From positions 116,909-180,908 of the forward strand of contig NZ_FMWU01000015.1 of assembly GCF_900103195.1 (NCBI RefSeq): a stretch of DNA of 64,000 nt. The letters are read 5' to 3'. This document shows, in pieces, positions 25,447 through 33,755 of the stretch. The translations under genes and the position numbers were made by a program. The first letter of the stretch is position 1. The number at the start of each line of letters is the position of its first letter. The notes beneath the pieces are model-generated. The model was given only the letters and a program-made list of their open reading frames with translations. It made no database searches and was not told the DNA's origin. The stretch comes from Methylobacterium sp. UNC378MF. Its GTDB lineage: Bacteria > Pseudomonadota > Alphaproteobacteria > Rhizobiales > Beijerinckiaceae.

Positions 25447-25485
25447 TCCCCCTCATCCCGAGGCGCCGGTCGGAGGGCCGGTGCC
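25447..25485. repeat. Dispersed repeat and hairpin downstream of rho
   Basis: Segment CCCCTCATCCCGAGGCGCCGG shares 19 of 21 positions with 8554-8574 in the VWA operon. Its right half forms GGCGCCGG / CCGGTGCC (one G-U). The gap 25419-25705 otherwise shows nothing clear; a maf promoter must lie in it. Confidence 0.55.
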
Positions 25486-25705
25486 CCTGTCCCGCCGCGA
25501 CACGAAAACCACCGACCGCGCGATCGGGCCGTTGACCTTCCCCTAACCGCTCCCTGCCAGGATCATCGTCGGGCGCCAGGTTGCGTATCGGCCCCGCGAC
25601 AGCCCCGCCGACCGGTCCATCCCGGCGGCGGGGTTCGTCGCAGCCCCCGCCCCGGCGCGCATCCATTCCCCTTGCGCCACTCACCGGATCCGTGACACTG
25701 GCGCG

Positions 25706-26317
25706 ATGCCCCGCTCGCCCTGGACCGGTCCGCAACCGCTCCTCCTCGCCTCGACCAGCCCGACCCGGCGCCTCCTCCTGGAGAGCGCCGCCCTGCCGGT
25801 CGAGACCGCCGCCCCGGAGGTCGACGAGCGCGCCCTGGAAGCGAAGAGCGCCGGCCTGTCTCCGCCCGACCTTGCCCTGGTGCTCGCCCGCGCCAAGGCC
25901 GAGTCGGTGGCAGCGCGCCACCCCGGCCGGATCGTGATCGGCGCCGATCAGGTGCTCGATCTCGACGGCATCGTGTTCCACAAGCCGGCCGACGCGCAGG
26001 CCGCCCGGGCCCAGCTCGCCCGGCTGTCCGGCCGCACCCATACCCTGCATTCCGCCGTGGTCATGGCCGGCGCGGTGGGCGACGCCTTCGTGGAGACCGC
26101 CCGGCTGACCCTGCGCCCCCTCGATGACCGGGCCATCGCGGCCTATGTGGACTGCGCCGGCGAGGCGCGGGTGCGGTCGAGCGTCGGCGGCTACCAGCTC
26201 GAAGGGCCGGGGATCCACCTGTTCGAATCGGTCGTCGGGGACCACAGCACCGTGCTGGGCCTGCCGCTGCTGCCGCTCCTCGCCCGCCTGCGCGGCGCCG
26301 GGGTCCTGGATTTTTGA
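25706..26317 (+). CDS. maf: Maf-like nucleoside triphosphate pyrophosphatase
   Basis: House-cleaning enzyme that hydrolyses non-canonical or excess nucleotides (dTTP, UTP, modified pyrimidines) to the monophosphate and PPi. 203 residues: LLLASTSPTRRLLLESAALPVE, PEVDERALEAKS, RIVIGADQVLDLDG, and the RLSGRTHTLHSAVV segment. It opens a run (maf, CDF transporter, aroE, coaE) in which the last three genes are spaced or overlapped tightly; maf-aroE-coaE-dnaQ is a conserved alphaproteobacterial set linked to the origin region. The stop is 12 nt before the next gene's TTG. Confidence 0.92.
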   Translation: MPRSPWTGPQPLLLASTSPTRRLLLESAALPVETAAPEVDERALEAKSAGLSPPDLALVLARAKAESVAARHPGRIVIGADQVLDLDGIVFHKPADAQAARAQLARLSGRTHTLHSAVVMAGAVGDAFVETARLTLRPLDDRAIAAYVDCAGEARVRSSVGGYQLEGPGIHLFESVVGDHSTVLGLPLLPLLARLRGAGVLDF

Positions 26318-26329
26318 GGGAGCCTCGCC

Positions 26330-27391
26330 TTGGCCGGGCATGACCATTCGCAGGACGGCCATTCTCAGGGCGGTCCCTTTCACGACGACTCTCCCAGTAA
26401 CGGCCATTCGCACCGCGGCCATGCCCATGGAAGCCATGCCCATGGAAGCCACGCCCACGCAGGGCACAGCCATGGTGGCCTCGGCGGGCACGCGCATGCC
26501 CCGAAGGATTTCGGCACGGCCTTCGCCATCGGTATCGTGCTCAACACCGCCTTCGTGGTGATCGAGGCGGCCTACGGCTATCTCAGCAACTCCATGTCCC
26601 TTGTGGCCGATGCCGGCCACAACCTCTCGGACATTCTGGGCCTCGCGGCGGCCTGGATCGCCGCGATCCTGGTGCGCCGCCGCGCCACCGCGCGCTTCAC
26701 CTACGGCTATCGCGGCTCGTCGATCCTGGCCGCCCTGTTCAACGCCGTGTTCCTGCTGATCGCCATGGGGGCGGTGATCTGGGAGGCGCTGGTCCGGCTG
26801 GCGCATCCGGAGCCCGTCGCGGGAACGACCGTGATGGTGGTGGCCGCGGTGGGAATCCTGGTCAACGGCCTCACCGCCTGGCTCTTCGCCAGCGGCGCCA
26901 AGGGCGACATCAACGTCCGCGGGGCGTTCCTCCACATGATGGCCGACGCCGCCGTCTCGGCCGGAGTCGTGGTGGCGGGCCTCGTGATCCAGCTCACCGG
27001 ATTCGCCTGGCTCGACCCGGCGGTCAGCCTCGTCATCGCGGCTCTGGTCGTCTGGGCGACCTGGGGCCTGCTGCGCGACAGCGTGGCGATGTCCCTCGAC
27101 GCCGTGCCACCGGAGATCTCCCCGGACGCGGTGACCGGCTTCCTCCTCGGACGGCCGGGCGTCGCCGGCCTCCACGATCTGCATATCTGGCCCATGAGCA
27201 CCACCAGCGTCGCCCTGACGGCCCATCTCGTGATGGGAGAGGGGCATCAGGCCCATCGCCTCCCGGGCAACGGCTTCCTCAACGAGACCGCCGAGGGCCT
27301 GCGCGCGCGGTTCGGCATCGGCCACGTCACCCTGCAGATCGAGGAGGCCGGCGGCCCGGCCTGCCGCCTCGCGCAGGATTGTGCGGCATGA
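26330..27391 (+). CDS. Cation diffusion facilitator (Zn/Co efflux type) with His-rich N-terminus
   Basis: Proton-coupled divalent metal exporter of the inner membrane. 353 residues from a TTG (GAGGGA ribosome site 8 nt upstream; no other usable start). The first 68 residues are extremely His-rich ([32 protein letters not shown]), a metal-buffering tail. Six helices follow, with [14 protein letters not shown] (HxxxD site) on helix 2 and [16 protein letters not shown] (DxxxD-type/HD pair region) on helix 5, then a short cytoplasmic domain ([21 protein letters not shown]). It interrupts the usual maf-aroE order and its stop overlaps the aroE ATG. Confidence 0.93.
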   Translation: MAGHDHSQDGHSQGGPFHDDSPSNGHSHRGHAHGSHAHGSHAHAGHSHGGLGGHAHAPKDFGTAFAIGIVLNTAFVVIEAAYGYLSNSMSLVADAGHNLSDILGLAAAWIAAILVRRRATARFTYGYRGSSILAALFNAVFLLIAMGAVIWEALVRLAHPEPVAGTTVMVVAAVGILVNGLTAWLFASGAKGDINVRGAFLHMMADAAVSAGVVVAGLVIQLTGFAWLDPAVSLVIAALVVWATWGLLRDSVAMSLDAVPPEISPDAVTGFLLGRPGVAGLHDLHIWPMSTTSVALTAHLVMGEGHQAHRLPGNGFLNETAEGLRARFGIGHVTLQIEEAGGPACRLAQDCAA

Positions 27392-28251
27392 GCGATCCTG
27401 TCCTGCGCGATCCCACGCCCCGCGCCTTCGTGGTCGGCCATCCGATCGCCCATTCGCGCTCGCCGCTGATCCATGGCCACTGGCTCGCCGAGCACGGGAT
27501 CCCGGGCTCCTACGAGCGCCTCGACGTGACGCCGGCGGCGTTCCCGGACTTCATGCGCGCCCTGCCGGATTCGGGCTTCCGGGGTGGCAATGTCACGATC
27601 CCCCACAAGGAGGCGGCCTTCGCGCGGGCCGACATTCTGACGCCGCGGGCGAAGGCGATCGGGGCGGTGAACACCCTGGTGGTCGAGCCCGACGGGCGGA
27701 TCCGCGGCGACAACACCGACGCGCCGGGCTTCTGCGCCCATCTCGACCACAGCCTGGGCTTAGCCTGGCCGGAGCGGGCGGGCGGCACCGCCCTGGTGCT
27801 CGGAGCCGGCGGGGCGGCACGGGCGATCGTGGTGGGGCTCGCCGAGCGGGGCCTGCGGCGTATCTGGGTCGCCAACCGCACCGCGGCCCGGGCGGAGGCG
27901 GTGGCGGCGCTCGCGCCGGGGATCGGCGCGGTCGTCGCCTGGGACGACCTGCCGGCGGCGCTCGGCGGAACCGGCCTCCTGGTCAACACCACGTCGCTCG
28001 GCATGAGGGGCCAGCCGCCCCTCGCCCTCGACCTGTCACCCCTGCCGGCGGAGGCGGCCGTGGCCGACATCGTCTACGCGCCCCTGGAGACGGAGCTCCT
28101 GGCGGCGGCGCGGCGGCGGGGGCTTTCCGCCGTGGACGGACTCGGCATGCTGCTGCACCAGGCGGTGCCGGGCTTCGAGGCGTGGTTCGGCGCCCGCCCC
28201 GCCGTCACCCCGGAGCTGCGCGACCGGATCGTGGCGGACCTCGCCGGATGA
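27388..28251 (+). CDS. aroE: Shikimate dehydrogenase (NADP)
   Basis: Reduces 3-dehydroshikimate to shikimate in aromatic amino-acid synthesis. 287 residues starting [34 protein letters not shown], with the catalytic Lys in [14 protein letters not shown], the Asp in GDNTDAPGF, the nucleotide-binding [26 protein letters not shown], and [14 protein letters not shown]. The ATG at 27388 overlaps the CDF stop (ATGA), and its own stop overlaps the coaE ATG in the same way, so three genes are translationally coupled. Confidence 0.96.
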   Translation: MSDPVLRDPTPRAFVVGHPIAHSRSPLIHGHWLAEHGIPGSYERLDVTPAAFPDFMRALPDSGFRGGNVTIPHKEAAFARADILTPRAKAIGAVNTLVVEPDGRIRGDNTDAPGFCAHLDHSLGLAWPERAGGTALVLGAGGAARAIVVGLAERGLRRIWVANRTAARAEAVAALAPGIGAVVAWDDLPAALGGTGLLVNTTSLGMRGQPPLALDLSPLPAEAAVADIVYAPLETELLAAARRRGLSAVDGLGMLLHQAVPGFEAWFGARPAVTPELRDRIVADLAG

Positions 28252-28886
28252 TCCCGAAAGCCGGATCCGGACCCGTCATCCTCGGGCTCACCGGCTCGAT
28301 CGGCATGGGCAAGTCGGCCACGGCCCGGATGTTCGCGGAGCGCGGCGTCCCGGTCCACGACGCCGACGCCGCCGTCCACGCCCTCTACGGGCCGGGCGGC
28401 GCGGCCGCCGCGGCGATCGGCGCGGCCTTTCCCGGCGTGCTCGGCGACGGCGGCGGCGTCGACCGGGCGCGGCTGCGCGCCGCGGTGCTCGACGCCCCCG
28501 ACCGGATGGCGGCGCTGGAGGCCATCGTCCATCCCCTGGTCCGGGCGGCCAGCACGGACTTCCTGGCGCGGCACGCGGCGGCGGCGCTGGTCGTCCTCGA
28601 CATCCCGCTCCTCTACGAGACCGGCGGCGAGGGCCGCTGCGACGCGGTCGCTGTGGTGAGCGCCCCGCCCGAGGTCCAGCGCGCCCGCGTGCTCGCCCGC
28701 CCCGGCATGACCGAGGCGGCCTTCGCGGCGATCCTGGCCAAGCAGATGCCCGACGCCGAGAAGCGCGCCCGGGCGGATTTCGTCATCGACACGGGCCGGG
28801 GTTTCGCCGCCGCCGAGGCCGAGGTGGCGCGGATCGTCGAGCGTCTGACGGCGCACCGTGCGCCGCCGCACCGCGGCGTCGGATGA
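28248..28886 (+). CDS. coaE: Dephospho-CoA kinase
   Basis: Final step of coenzyme A synthesis. 212 residues starting [33 protein letters not shown] with the P-loop [31 protein letters not shown] and [10 protein letters not shown], then the lid [40 protein letters not shown] overlaps the aroE stop by 4 nt. The dnaQ gene follows, but a small secreted-protein gene lies between them. Confidence 0.96.
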   Translation: MIPKAGSGPVILGLTGSIGMGKSATARMFAERGVPVHDADAAVHALYGPGGAAAAAIGAAFPGVLGDGGGVDRARLRAAVLDAPDRMAALEAIVHPLVRAASTDFLARHAAAALVVLDIPLLYETGGEGRCDAVAVVSAPPEVQRARVLARPGMTEAAFAAILAKQMPDAEKRARADFVIDTGRGFAAAEAEVARIVERLTAHRAPPHRGVG

Positions 28887-28915
28887 AACGCCCGGAGGAT
28901 TGAATATCTGCCGTT

Positions 28916-28933
28916 GTGTTCCGGGGGGAACAC
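28916..28933. promoter_or_regulatory. Palindromic operator-like site
   Basis: GTGTTCC-GGGG-GGAACAC, a perfect 7-bp inverted repeat, 10 nt before the ATG of the small secreted protein. It could be an operator or a hairpin masking the ribosome-binding site. Confidence 0.35.
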
Positions 28934-28943
28934 GAGCGGCAGG

Positions 28944-29180
28944 ATGGACGTGATGGCGCGGCGCTTGGGCGGGATTGATCCGGTTCGGTCCAGCGGCATC
29001 CGGGCCGCGGCCCTTCTCGTGCTGCCGGCCGTGCTGCTGGCGGCCGTGCCCGCGCAGGCCCAGTACGCCGCCAGCTGCCCGCCGCCGAAGAAGTTCGCGG
29101 CCGGCGCCTGCGTGACCGCCTGCCCGGGCGGCTACGAGGACCGGGGCCCCGTCTGCGTCTACCGCAACACGTCCCGGTGA
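28944..29180 (+). CDS. Small secreted cysteine-rich protein
   Basis: 78 residues, MDVMARRLGGIDPVRSSGIRAAALLVLPAVLLAAVPAQAQ (signal peptide ending AQA) followed by a compact mature part of about 38 residues with four cysteines: SCPPPKKF, GACVTACPGGYEDRGPVCVYR. The Cys spacing suggests two disulfides in the periplasm. No named family. ATG 28953 is an alternative start. It lies in the coaE-dnaQ gap on the same strand, preceded by a palindrome. Confidence 0.7.
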   Translation: MDVMARRLGGIDPVRSSGIRAAALLVLPAVLLAAVPAQAQYAASCPPPKKFAAGACVTACPGGYEDRGPVCVYRNTSR

Positions 29181-29253
29181 GGGGCACGGGAGCTTAACCC
29201 CTCCGCCCTATCCCGCTAGGGTCCGCCCCCCACCCCGCGAGTCGCGAGACCCA

Positions 29254-29976
29254 ATGCTGCGCGAGATCGTCCTCGACACCGAGACCACCGGCACCGAGGC
29301 GAAAGGAGGCGACCGGCTGATCGAGATCGGCGCGGTGGAGCTCCTCAATCACATCCCGACCGGCCGGACCTTCCACCGCTACTGCAATCCGCAGCGGGCA
29401 GTCTCCGAAGGCGCGTTCAACGTCCACGGCCTGTCCGACGCATTCCTGTCCGACAAGCCGGTCTTCGCCGAGATCGTCGGCGAATTGCTGGCCTTCCTGG
29501 CCGAGGGCCGCCTCGTCATCCACAACGCGCCCTTCGATGTCGGCTTCCTCAACATGGAATTCGCCCGGCTCGGCACGAACGCCCCGCCCCCGATCCAGCT
29601 GGAGGACGTGGTCGACACCCTGCCGATGGCCCGGCGCAAGCATCCCGGCGCGGCCAACAACCTCGACGCCCTCTGCGCCCGCTACGGGATCGACAACACC
29701 CGGCGCACCAAGCACGGGGCGCTCCTCGACGCGCAGATCCTGGCCGAGGTCTATGTCGAGCTGCTCGGCGGCAAGCAGACCAGCCTCGGGCTCCTGGAGG
29801 CGGGGGCTGCCGCCCCGGTCGCCGGATCCCTCGTCCCGGTAGCGGCTCCGGCGGCACCCCGTGCCTATCGGAGCCGCCTCACGGATGCGGAGCGCGCCCG
29901 CCACGACAGCTTCCGGGCGAGCCTCGGTCCTGCCGCGATCTGGGGCGATTACATCGGGGCGGATGATCCGGTCTGA
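29254..29976 (+). CDS. dnaQ: DNA polymerase III epsilon subunit (proofreading exonuclease)
   Basis: 3'-5' exonuclease proofreading the replicase. 240 residues: Exo I motif IVLDTETTGTEAKGGDRLIEIGAV, Exo II VIHNAPFDVGFLNMEF, Exo III KHGALLDAQILAEVY, giving the DEDDh residues. The C-terminal about 60 residues (AGAAAPVAGS to GADDPV) are the flexible tail that binds the alpha subunit. It closes the maf-aroE-coaE-dnaQ neighbourhood conserved near alphaproteobacterial origins. Confidence 0.96.
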   Translation: MLREIVLDTETTGTEAKGGDRLIEIGAVELLNHIPTGRTFHRYCNPQRAVSEGAFNVHGLSDAFLSDKPVFAEIVGELLAFLAEGRLVIHNAPFDVGFLNMEFARLGTNAPPPIQLEDVVDTLPMARRKHPGAANNLDALCARYGIDNTRRTKHGALLDAQILAEVYVELLGGKQTSLGLLEAGAAAPVAGSLVPVAAPAAPRAYRSRLTDAERARHDSFRASLGPAAIWGDYIGADDPV

Positions 29977-30034
29977 TCTGCCGGTCTGACCCGCCCGTCC
30001 GATCCACCCCCGCCGCGCGAGACCGGCTGTTGCC

Positions 30035-30063
30035 GCATTGCATGGGGGCGTTTATTGCAATGC
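30035..30063. promoter_or_regulatory. Inverted repeat upstream of the esterase gene
   Basis: GCATTGCA (30035-30042) and TGCAATGC (30056-30063): perfect 8-bp arms, 13-nt spacer, 115 nt before the esterase ATG and in a local A/T-rich patch (TTTATTGCAATGCACAATA). TGC/GCA repeats are reminiscent of PhaR operators, which control polyhydroxyalkanoate genes, but this is speculation. Confidence 0.4.
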
Positions 30064-30177
30064 ACAATAGGCTGTCGGCGTACCATCTCGCAGGATGGCG
30101 GGTCCGGCCCACGCGTCGGCACAGCCGTACCGGGGCCCGGCCTGGACAGAGATGCTGAGGCAGTGAGGCGCGCACGC

Positions 30178-31407
30178 ATGACCGAGGAATTCGGCAGCCG
30201 CGACGGAGAGCGCGACGACAAGACCGGCCCGTGGCCCTTCGCCGACATGATCGAGGCCACCCGCCTCACCGGGCTCGGCCGGCTCGAGGAGGCGACCGCC
30301 CTGATCCACCGCAGCCTCGGCGGCCCGAGAGCCGCACCCGCAGCACAGACCGCCGCTCCACCGCAGATCGCCGCGAATCGCGACGATGCGGCCGCGGAGG
30401 CGCGCAATTCGGCAGCGGAAACCGGCACGCGGATGCGCGAGGTGGTGGGGCAGGTCGTGCGCGGCCTCGCACCGGTGCTGAAGGGCCTGGGCAACCCGCT
30501 GCGGCCGACTCCGCCGCCGGCCGGCCGGGCGGGCGGGACCGGACGCTTCGTGTCCCTGGCCCATGCCGAGCCCGCCGGCACGCGCGAGTACAAGCTGTTC
30601 ATCCCGGGCCATCCGGACCGGGCGGCGCCGCTGATCGTGATGCTGCACGGCTGCACGCAGAATCCGGACGATTTCGCCGCCGGCACCGGCATGAACACCC
30701 TCGCCGAGCGCGCGGGCGTGTTCGTGGCCTACCCGGCCCAGAGCCGCCACGCCCATGCCCAGCGCTGCTGGAACTGGTACGAGCCCCGGGACCAGGGCCG
30801 CGGGGCGGGCGAGCCGGCGATCATCGCGGGCCTCACCCGCGCGATCCTGGCGGAGCACCCGATCGACCCGGCCCGAGTCTACATCGCCGGCCTGTCGGCG
30901 GGGGGCGCTGCGGCTCTCAACATCGCCCGCGCCTACCCGGATCTCTACGCGGCCGTCGGCGTGCATTCGGGCCTCGCGGCCGGCTGCGCCCGGGATCTCG
31001 GCTCGGCGCTGATGGCCATGCAGGTCGGCGCCCCGGGTCTCGGCACCCCGACGGCCTTCGGCGGCCCCGCCCCCGCGGCCCGTGTGCCGACGATTATCTT
31101 CCACGGTGAGGACGACGGCACGGTCAGCGTGCGCAACGCCGATCAAGTCCTGTCCCAGGCCAAGGTCGCCGGGCTGACGGCCCGGTCTGAGACCTTCGAG
31201 GGCCGCGGCCATCCCTTCACCCGCACCCGCTACCGGGACGAGGCGGGTCGGGTCGTCGTCGAGGATTGGCGGGTGCGCGGTGCCGGCCACGCCTGGTCCG
31301 GAGGCCGCTCCGACGGCAGCTACACCGACCCCGAAGGGCCCGACGCCTCACGGGCGATGCTCGACTTCTTCGCCGAGCACCGGCTAGGACCGGCCCGACG
31401 CCCGTAA
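30178..31407 (+). CDS. PHB-depolymerase-family esterase
   Basis: Alpha/beta hydrolase of the LpqC / PHB depolymerase family. 409 residues: a charged, Ala-rich N-terminal region of about 130 residues that looks like phasin-type or linker helix (ADMIEATRLTGLGRLEEATALI), then the catalytic domain with oxyanion HGCTQNPDDFAAGTGMNTLAERAG, lipase box YIAGLSAGGAAALN (nucleophile Ser), Asp in IIFHGEDDGTVSV and His in GAGHAWSGG. No signal peptide, so intracellular: native PHB granules or short-chain esters are likely substrates. The upstream inverted repeat at 30035 may be its operator. Confidence 0.88.
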   Translation: MTEEFGSRDGERDDKTGPWPFADMIEATRLTGLGRLEEATALIHRSLGGPRAAPAAQTAAPPQIAANRDDAAAEARNSAAETGTRMREVVGQVVRGLAPVLKGLGNPLRPTPPPAGRAGGTGRFVSLAHAEPAGTREYKLFIPGHPDRAAPLIVMLHGCTQNPDDFAAGTGMNTLAERAGVFVAYPAQSRHAHAQRCWNWYEPRDQGRGAGEPAIIAGLTRAILAEHPIDPARVYIAGLSAGGAAALNIARAYPDLYAAVGVHSGLAAGCARDLGSALMAMQVGAPGLGTPTAFGGPAPAARVPTIIFHGEDDGTVSVRNADQVLSQAKVAGLTARSETFEGRGHPFTRTRYRDEAGRVVVEDWRVRGAGHAWSGGRSDGSYTDPEGPDASRAMLDFFAEHRLGPARRP

Positions 31408-31487
31408 GGCATTTCCGAAGGGCCACGCACGCCGGCGCATTGTCGGGGCGCAGACCTGATGTATCGCAGGGCTTTGCCCGGCACCCG

Positions 31488-31508
31488 CAAAAGGTCCCGG
31501 ACCTTTTG
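31488..31508. promoter_or_regulatory. Perfect palindrome before the HAD gene
   Basis: Arms CAAAAGGTCC and GGACCTTTTG around a single C, ending 15 nt before the HAD ATG. A terminator for the upstream esterase gene, an operator, or a member of an intergenic repeat family are all possible; the T-run is inside the stem. Confidence 0.45.
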
Positions 31509-31523
31509 AATCCAGGACCTTCC

Positions 31524-32414
31524 ATGAGCACCACTCCCGCACCGATCCCGACCCTCCAGGGCCTCGCCGAGGTCGCCGACCGGTATGACCTGATCCTCTG
31601 CGACGTCTGGGGCGTGCTGCACGACGGCCAGAAGGCCCACGGGGCCGCCGGCGAGGCGCTGATCCGCTTCCGCGGCCTCCCGGGCGCGCGGCCGCGCCGG
31701 GTCGTCCTCGTCTCGAACGCACCCCGGCCCGGCGACGGCGTCGGCCGCATCCTCGACCGGTTCGGCGTGCCGCGGGAGGCCTACGACGCGATCCTGACCT
31801 CGGGCGACCTCACCCACGATCTGATCGCCGCGCGCCCCGGTGCGCGGATCCGGCATCTCGGGCCGGAGCGCGACCTCGGCATCTTCCAGGGCCTCGATCT
31901 CAGCCTCGTCCCGGAGGCGGAGGCCGACCTCGTCGTCTGCACCGGCCTGTTCGACGACCGCAGCGAGACCCCGGACGATTACCGTCCGGAACTGGAGCGT
32001 CTGGCCGCCCGTGGCCTGACGATGATCTGCGCCAATCCCGACCTCGTCGTGGAGAGCGGCAACCGCCTGATCCCCTGCGCGGGCCTGCTCGCGGCGGCCT
32101 ACGCGGAGATCGGCGGCCCCGTGGTCTACGCCGGCAAGCCGCACCGCCCGGTCTACGAGGCGGCGCTCGCCAAGGGGACGGCGCTCACCGGGGCCCCGGT
32201 CGATCCGGCGCGGGTCCTGGCGATCGGCGACGCGATCCGCACCGACATCGCGGGGGCCCGCAGCTTCGGCGTCGCCAGCCTGCTGGTGGCCCGCGGCATC
32301 CACGCGGAGGAACTGGGCGTCACGGCCGCGCATCACCGCCTGGGCGACGTGGCGGCCTGGCTCGGCCGGCAGGCCGTGCATCCCGACGCGATGATTGAAC
32401 GGCTGGTCTGGTAG
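31524..32414 (+). CDS. HAD-superfamily subclass IIA phosphatase
   Basis: 296 residues, NagD-like. Motif I is YDLILCDVWGVLHDG (nucleophile Asp and acid/base Asp), motif II VVLVSNAPRPG, motif III Lys in YAGKPHRPVYEAAL and motif IV LAIGDAIRTDIAGARSFGVASLLVARGIH. The type IIA cap lies between motifs II and III. It belongs to the TIGR01459-type group found widely in alphaproteobacteria. The physiological substrate is not known; a sugar phosphate or nucleotide is likely. Solitary, with a palindrome just upstream. Confidence 0.9.
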   Translation: MSTTPAPIPTLQGLAEVADRYDLILCDVWGVLHDGQKAHGAAGEALIRFRGLPGARPRRVVLVSNAPRPGDGVGRILDRFGVPREAYDAILTSGDLTHDLIAARPGARIRHLGPERDLGIFQGLDLSLVPEAEADLVVCTGLFDDRSETPDDYRPELERLAARGLTMICANPDLVVESGNRLIPCAGLLAAAYAEIGGPVVYAGKPHRPVYEAALAKGTALTGAPVDPARVLAIGDAIRTDIAGARSFGVASLLVARGIHAEELGVTAAHHRLGDVAAWLGRQAVHPDAMIERLVW

Positions 32415-32659
32415 CGCCCGTCTGGCACCCCGTCCTCCGAGGCGGGCGGGACCTCGGCACAGGGCCGCCAGCCTAACCGTCCGAAATCCGCGACAAGCTT
32501 GACACCGCGCGGGAAATTGCGTGGATTTGCGGGCGTGAACCGATCCCGCGCGCAGCAATCCGCCCTGACATTCGCCTCGCTTGTCGTGCGGTTCCTCCGG
32601 GATACCTGTCCGGCTTCGGTGCTTTCGACGTCCGGAGCCGGTGAGACGGCGAGCCTTGC

Positions 32660-33058
32660 GTGACCCTGGTCTCCGGGCTGCCGGACTTCCTGCTCTATCT
32701 CGGCACTGCGACCGGACTGATCGGCCTCTACCTGCTGATCTACACTCTCGCCACCGCACATAACGAGATCGCGCTGATCCGCCGGGACGTGACGGCCGCG
32801 GCCATCGCGCTGGGCGGAAGCCTGATCGGCTTCACCCTGCCGCTGGCGGTGGCGATCTACAATGCCCGGTCTCTGCTCGATTGCCTGATCTGGGGCCTGA
32901 TCGCCCTCGTGATCCAGATCGCGATCTACTGGCTCGTGCGCCTCGCGGTGCCGGACTTGTCGCGCCGCATCGAGGAGGACCGCTCCGCCGCCGCGATCCT
33001 CCTCGGCGCGGCCTCGCTGGCGGGCGGCGTCGTGAACGCTGCCTCGATGACCTATTGA
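32660..33058 (+). CDS. DUF350 membrane protein (YjfL-like)
   Basis: 132 residues from GTG 32660 (MTLVSGLPDFLLYLGTATGLIGLYLLIYTLATAHNEIALIRR), four membrane helices, and the DUF350 signature ALGGSLIGFTLPLAVAIYNARSLLDCLIWG. First of three genes (DUF350, DUF1190, glutathionylspermidine-synthase-like ATP-grasp) whose stop/start gaps are 10 and -1 nt; the same trio is yjfL-yjfM-yjfC in E. coli. Function of DUF350 is unknown, but the constant pairing suggests a membrane partner for the ligase. Confidence 0.88.
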   Translation: MTLVSGLPDFLLYLGTATGLIGLYLLIYTLATAHNEIALIRRDVTAAAIALGGSLIGFTLPLAVAIYNARSLLDCLIWGLIALVIQIAIYWLVRLAVPDLSRRIEEDRSAAAILLGAASLAGGVVNAASMTY

Positions 33059-33068
33059 GCGGCCGGTG

Positions 33069-33755
33069 ATGGAGACCGCGCCCGCTCCCGAAGCCGCCGG
33101 CGCGCCAGCAACCGGCTCCACCGCCACCCGCCGCTCCAAGCGCTCGGCCGCCGTGTCGCTGGTTCTGGTCGCCGGTGCGGGCGCGGCCGCCCTGACCCTC
33201 GGCGGCCTCGACTCGTCCCAGCGGGAGGAGGAGGCGCTCGTCTACGGGAGTCTCGGCGCCTGCATCGCCCAGCAGCTGCGCAGCGCTGAGGCCTGCATCG
33301 CCGCCTACAAGACCGCGCAGGAGACGTACGCGGCGACGGCGCCGCGCTACGAGACCGAGGCCGATTGCCAGCGCCACCACGGGAGCAGCGGCTGCACGCC
33401 GGGCGAGCAGGTCACGGCGGCCGCGAATGGCCGCTACCTGCCGGTCATGGCCGCCTTCATGATGGGGCGGACGGACGCTCAGGACCTGCCGATCCAGCCG
33501 CTCTACGCGCACGCGCCCGAAGAGGAGCGCGACGCGGCGGGGACGGCCGGACACGGGGGCGGCTACTGCACCGGCGCGGGCGGCCGGGTCGCCTATGCGG
33601 GCGGCGCCTCGCGGGTCCATGTCCCTGCCTCGGTCGCCCGCACCACGAGCACGACCCCGCGCACGATCAGCCGCGGCGGCTTCGGCGGCACCGGGCGCGC
33701 GACGGCGTTCTCCGGAGGCTCGGGCGGCCGCGCGGGCGGAATCGGAGGCGGCTGA
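33069..33755 (+). CDS. DUF1190 protein (YgiB/YjfM-like)
   Basis: 228 residues. A positively charged N-terminus (TRRSKRSAA) and one membrane anchor or signal (VSLVLVAGAGAAALTLGG) precede a Cys-containing domain: GACIAQQLRSAEACIAAYKTA, TEADCQRHHGSSGCTPGEQ, then a long Gly/Ser/Thr-rich tail ending GGRAGGIGGG. That layout is the DUF1190 family pattern, where the tail is a possible modification substrate for the neighbouring ATP-grasp ligase. I use ATG 33069; a GTG 3 nt earlier is equally in frame. Its stop TGA shares an A with the next gene's ATG. Confidence 0.85.
   Translation: METAPAPEAAGAPATGSTATRRSKRSAAVSLVLVAGAGAAALTLGGLDSSQREEEALVYGSLGACIAQQLRSAEACIAAYKTAQETYAATAPRYETEADCQRHHGSSGCTPGEQVTAAANGRYLPVMAAFMMGRTDAQDLPIQPLYAHAPEEERDAAGTAGHGGGYCTGAGGRVAYAGGASRVHVPASVARTTSTTPRTISRGGFGGTGRATAFSGGSGGRAGGIGGG

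Noticed and set aside
26218..26232. GTTCGAATC resembling a tRNA T-loop
   Set aside because: It lies within the maf coding sequence with no acceptor or anticodon stem around it; no tRNA was found in the window.
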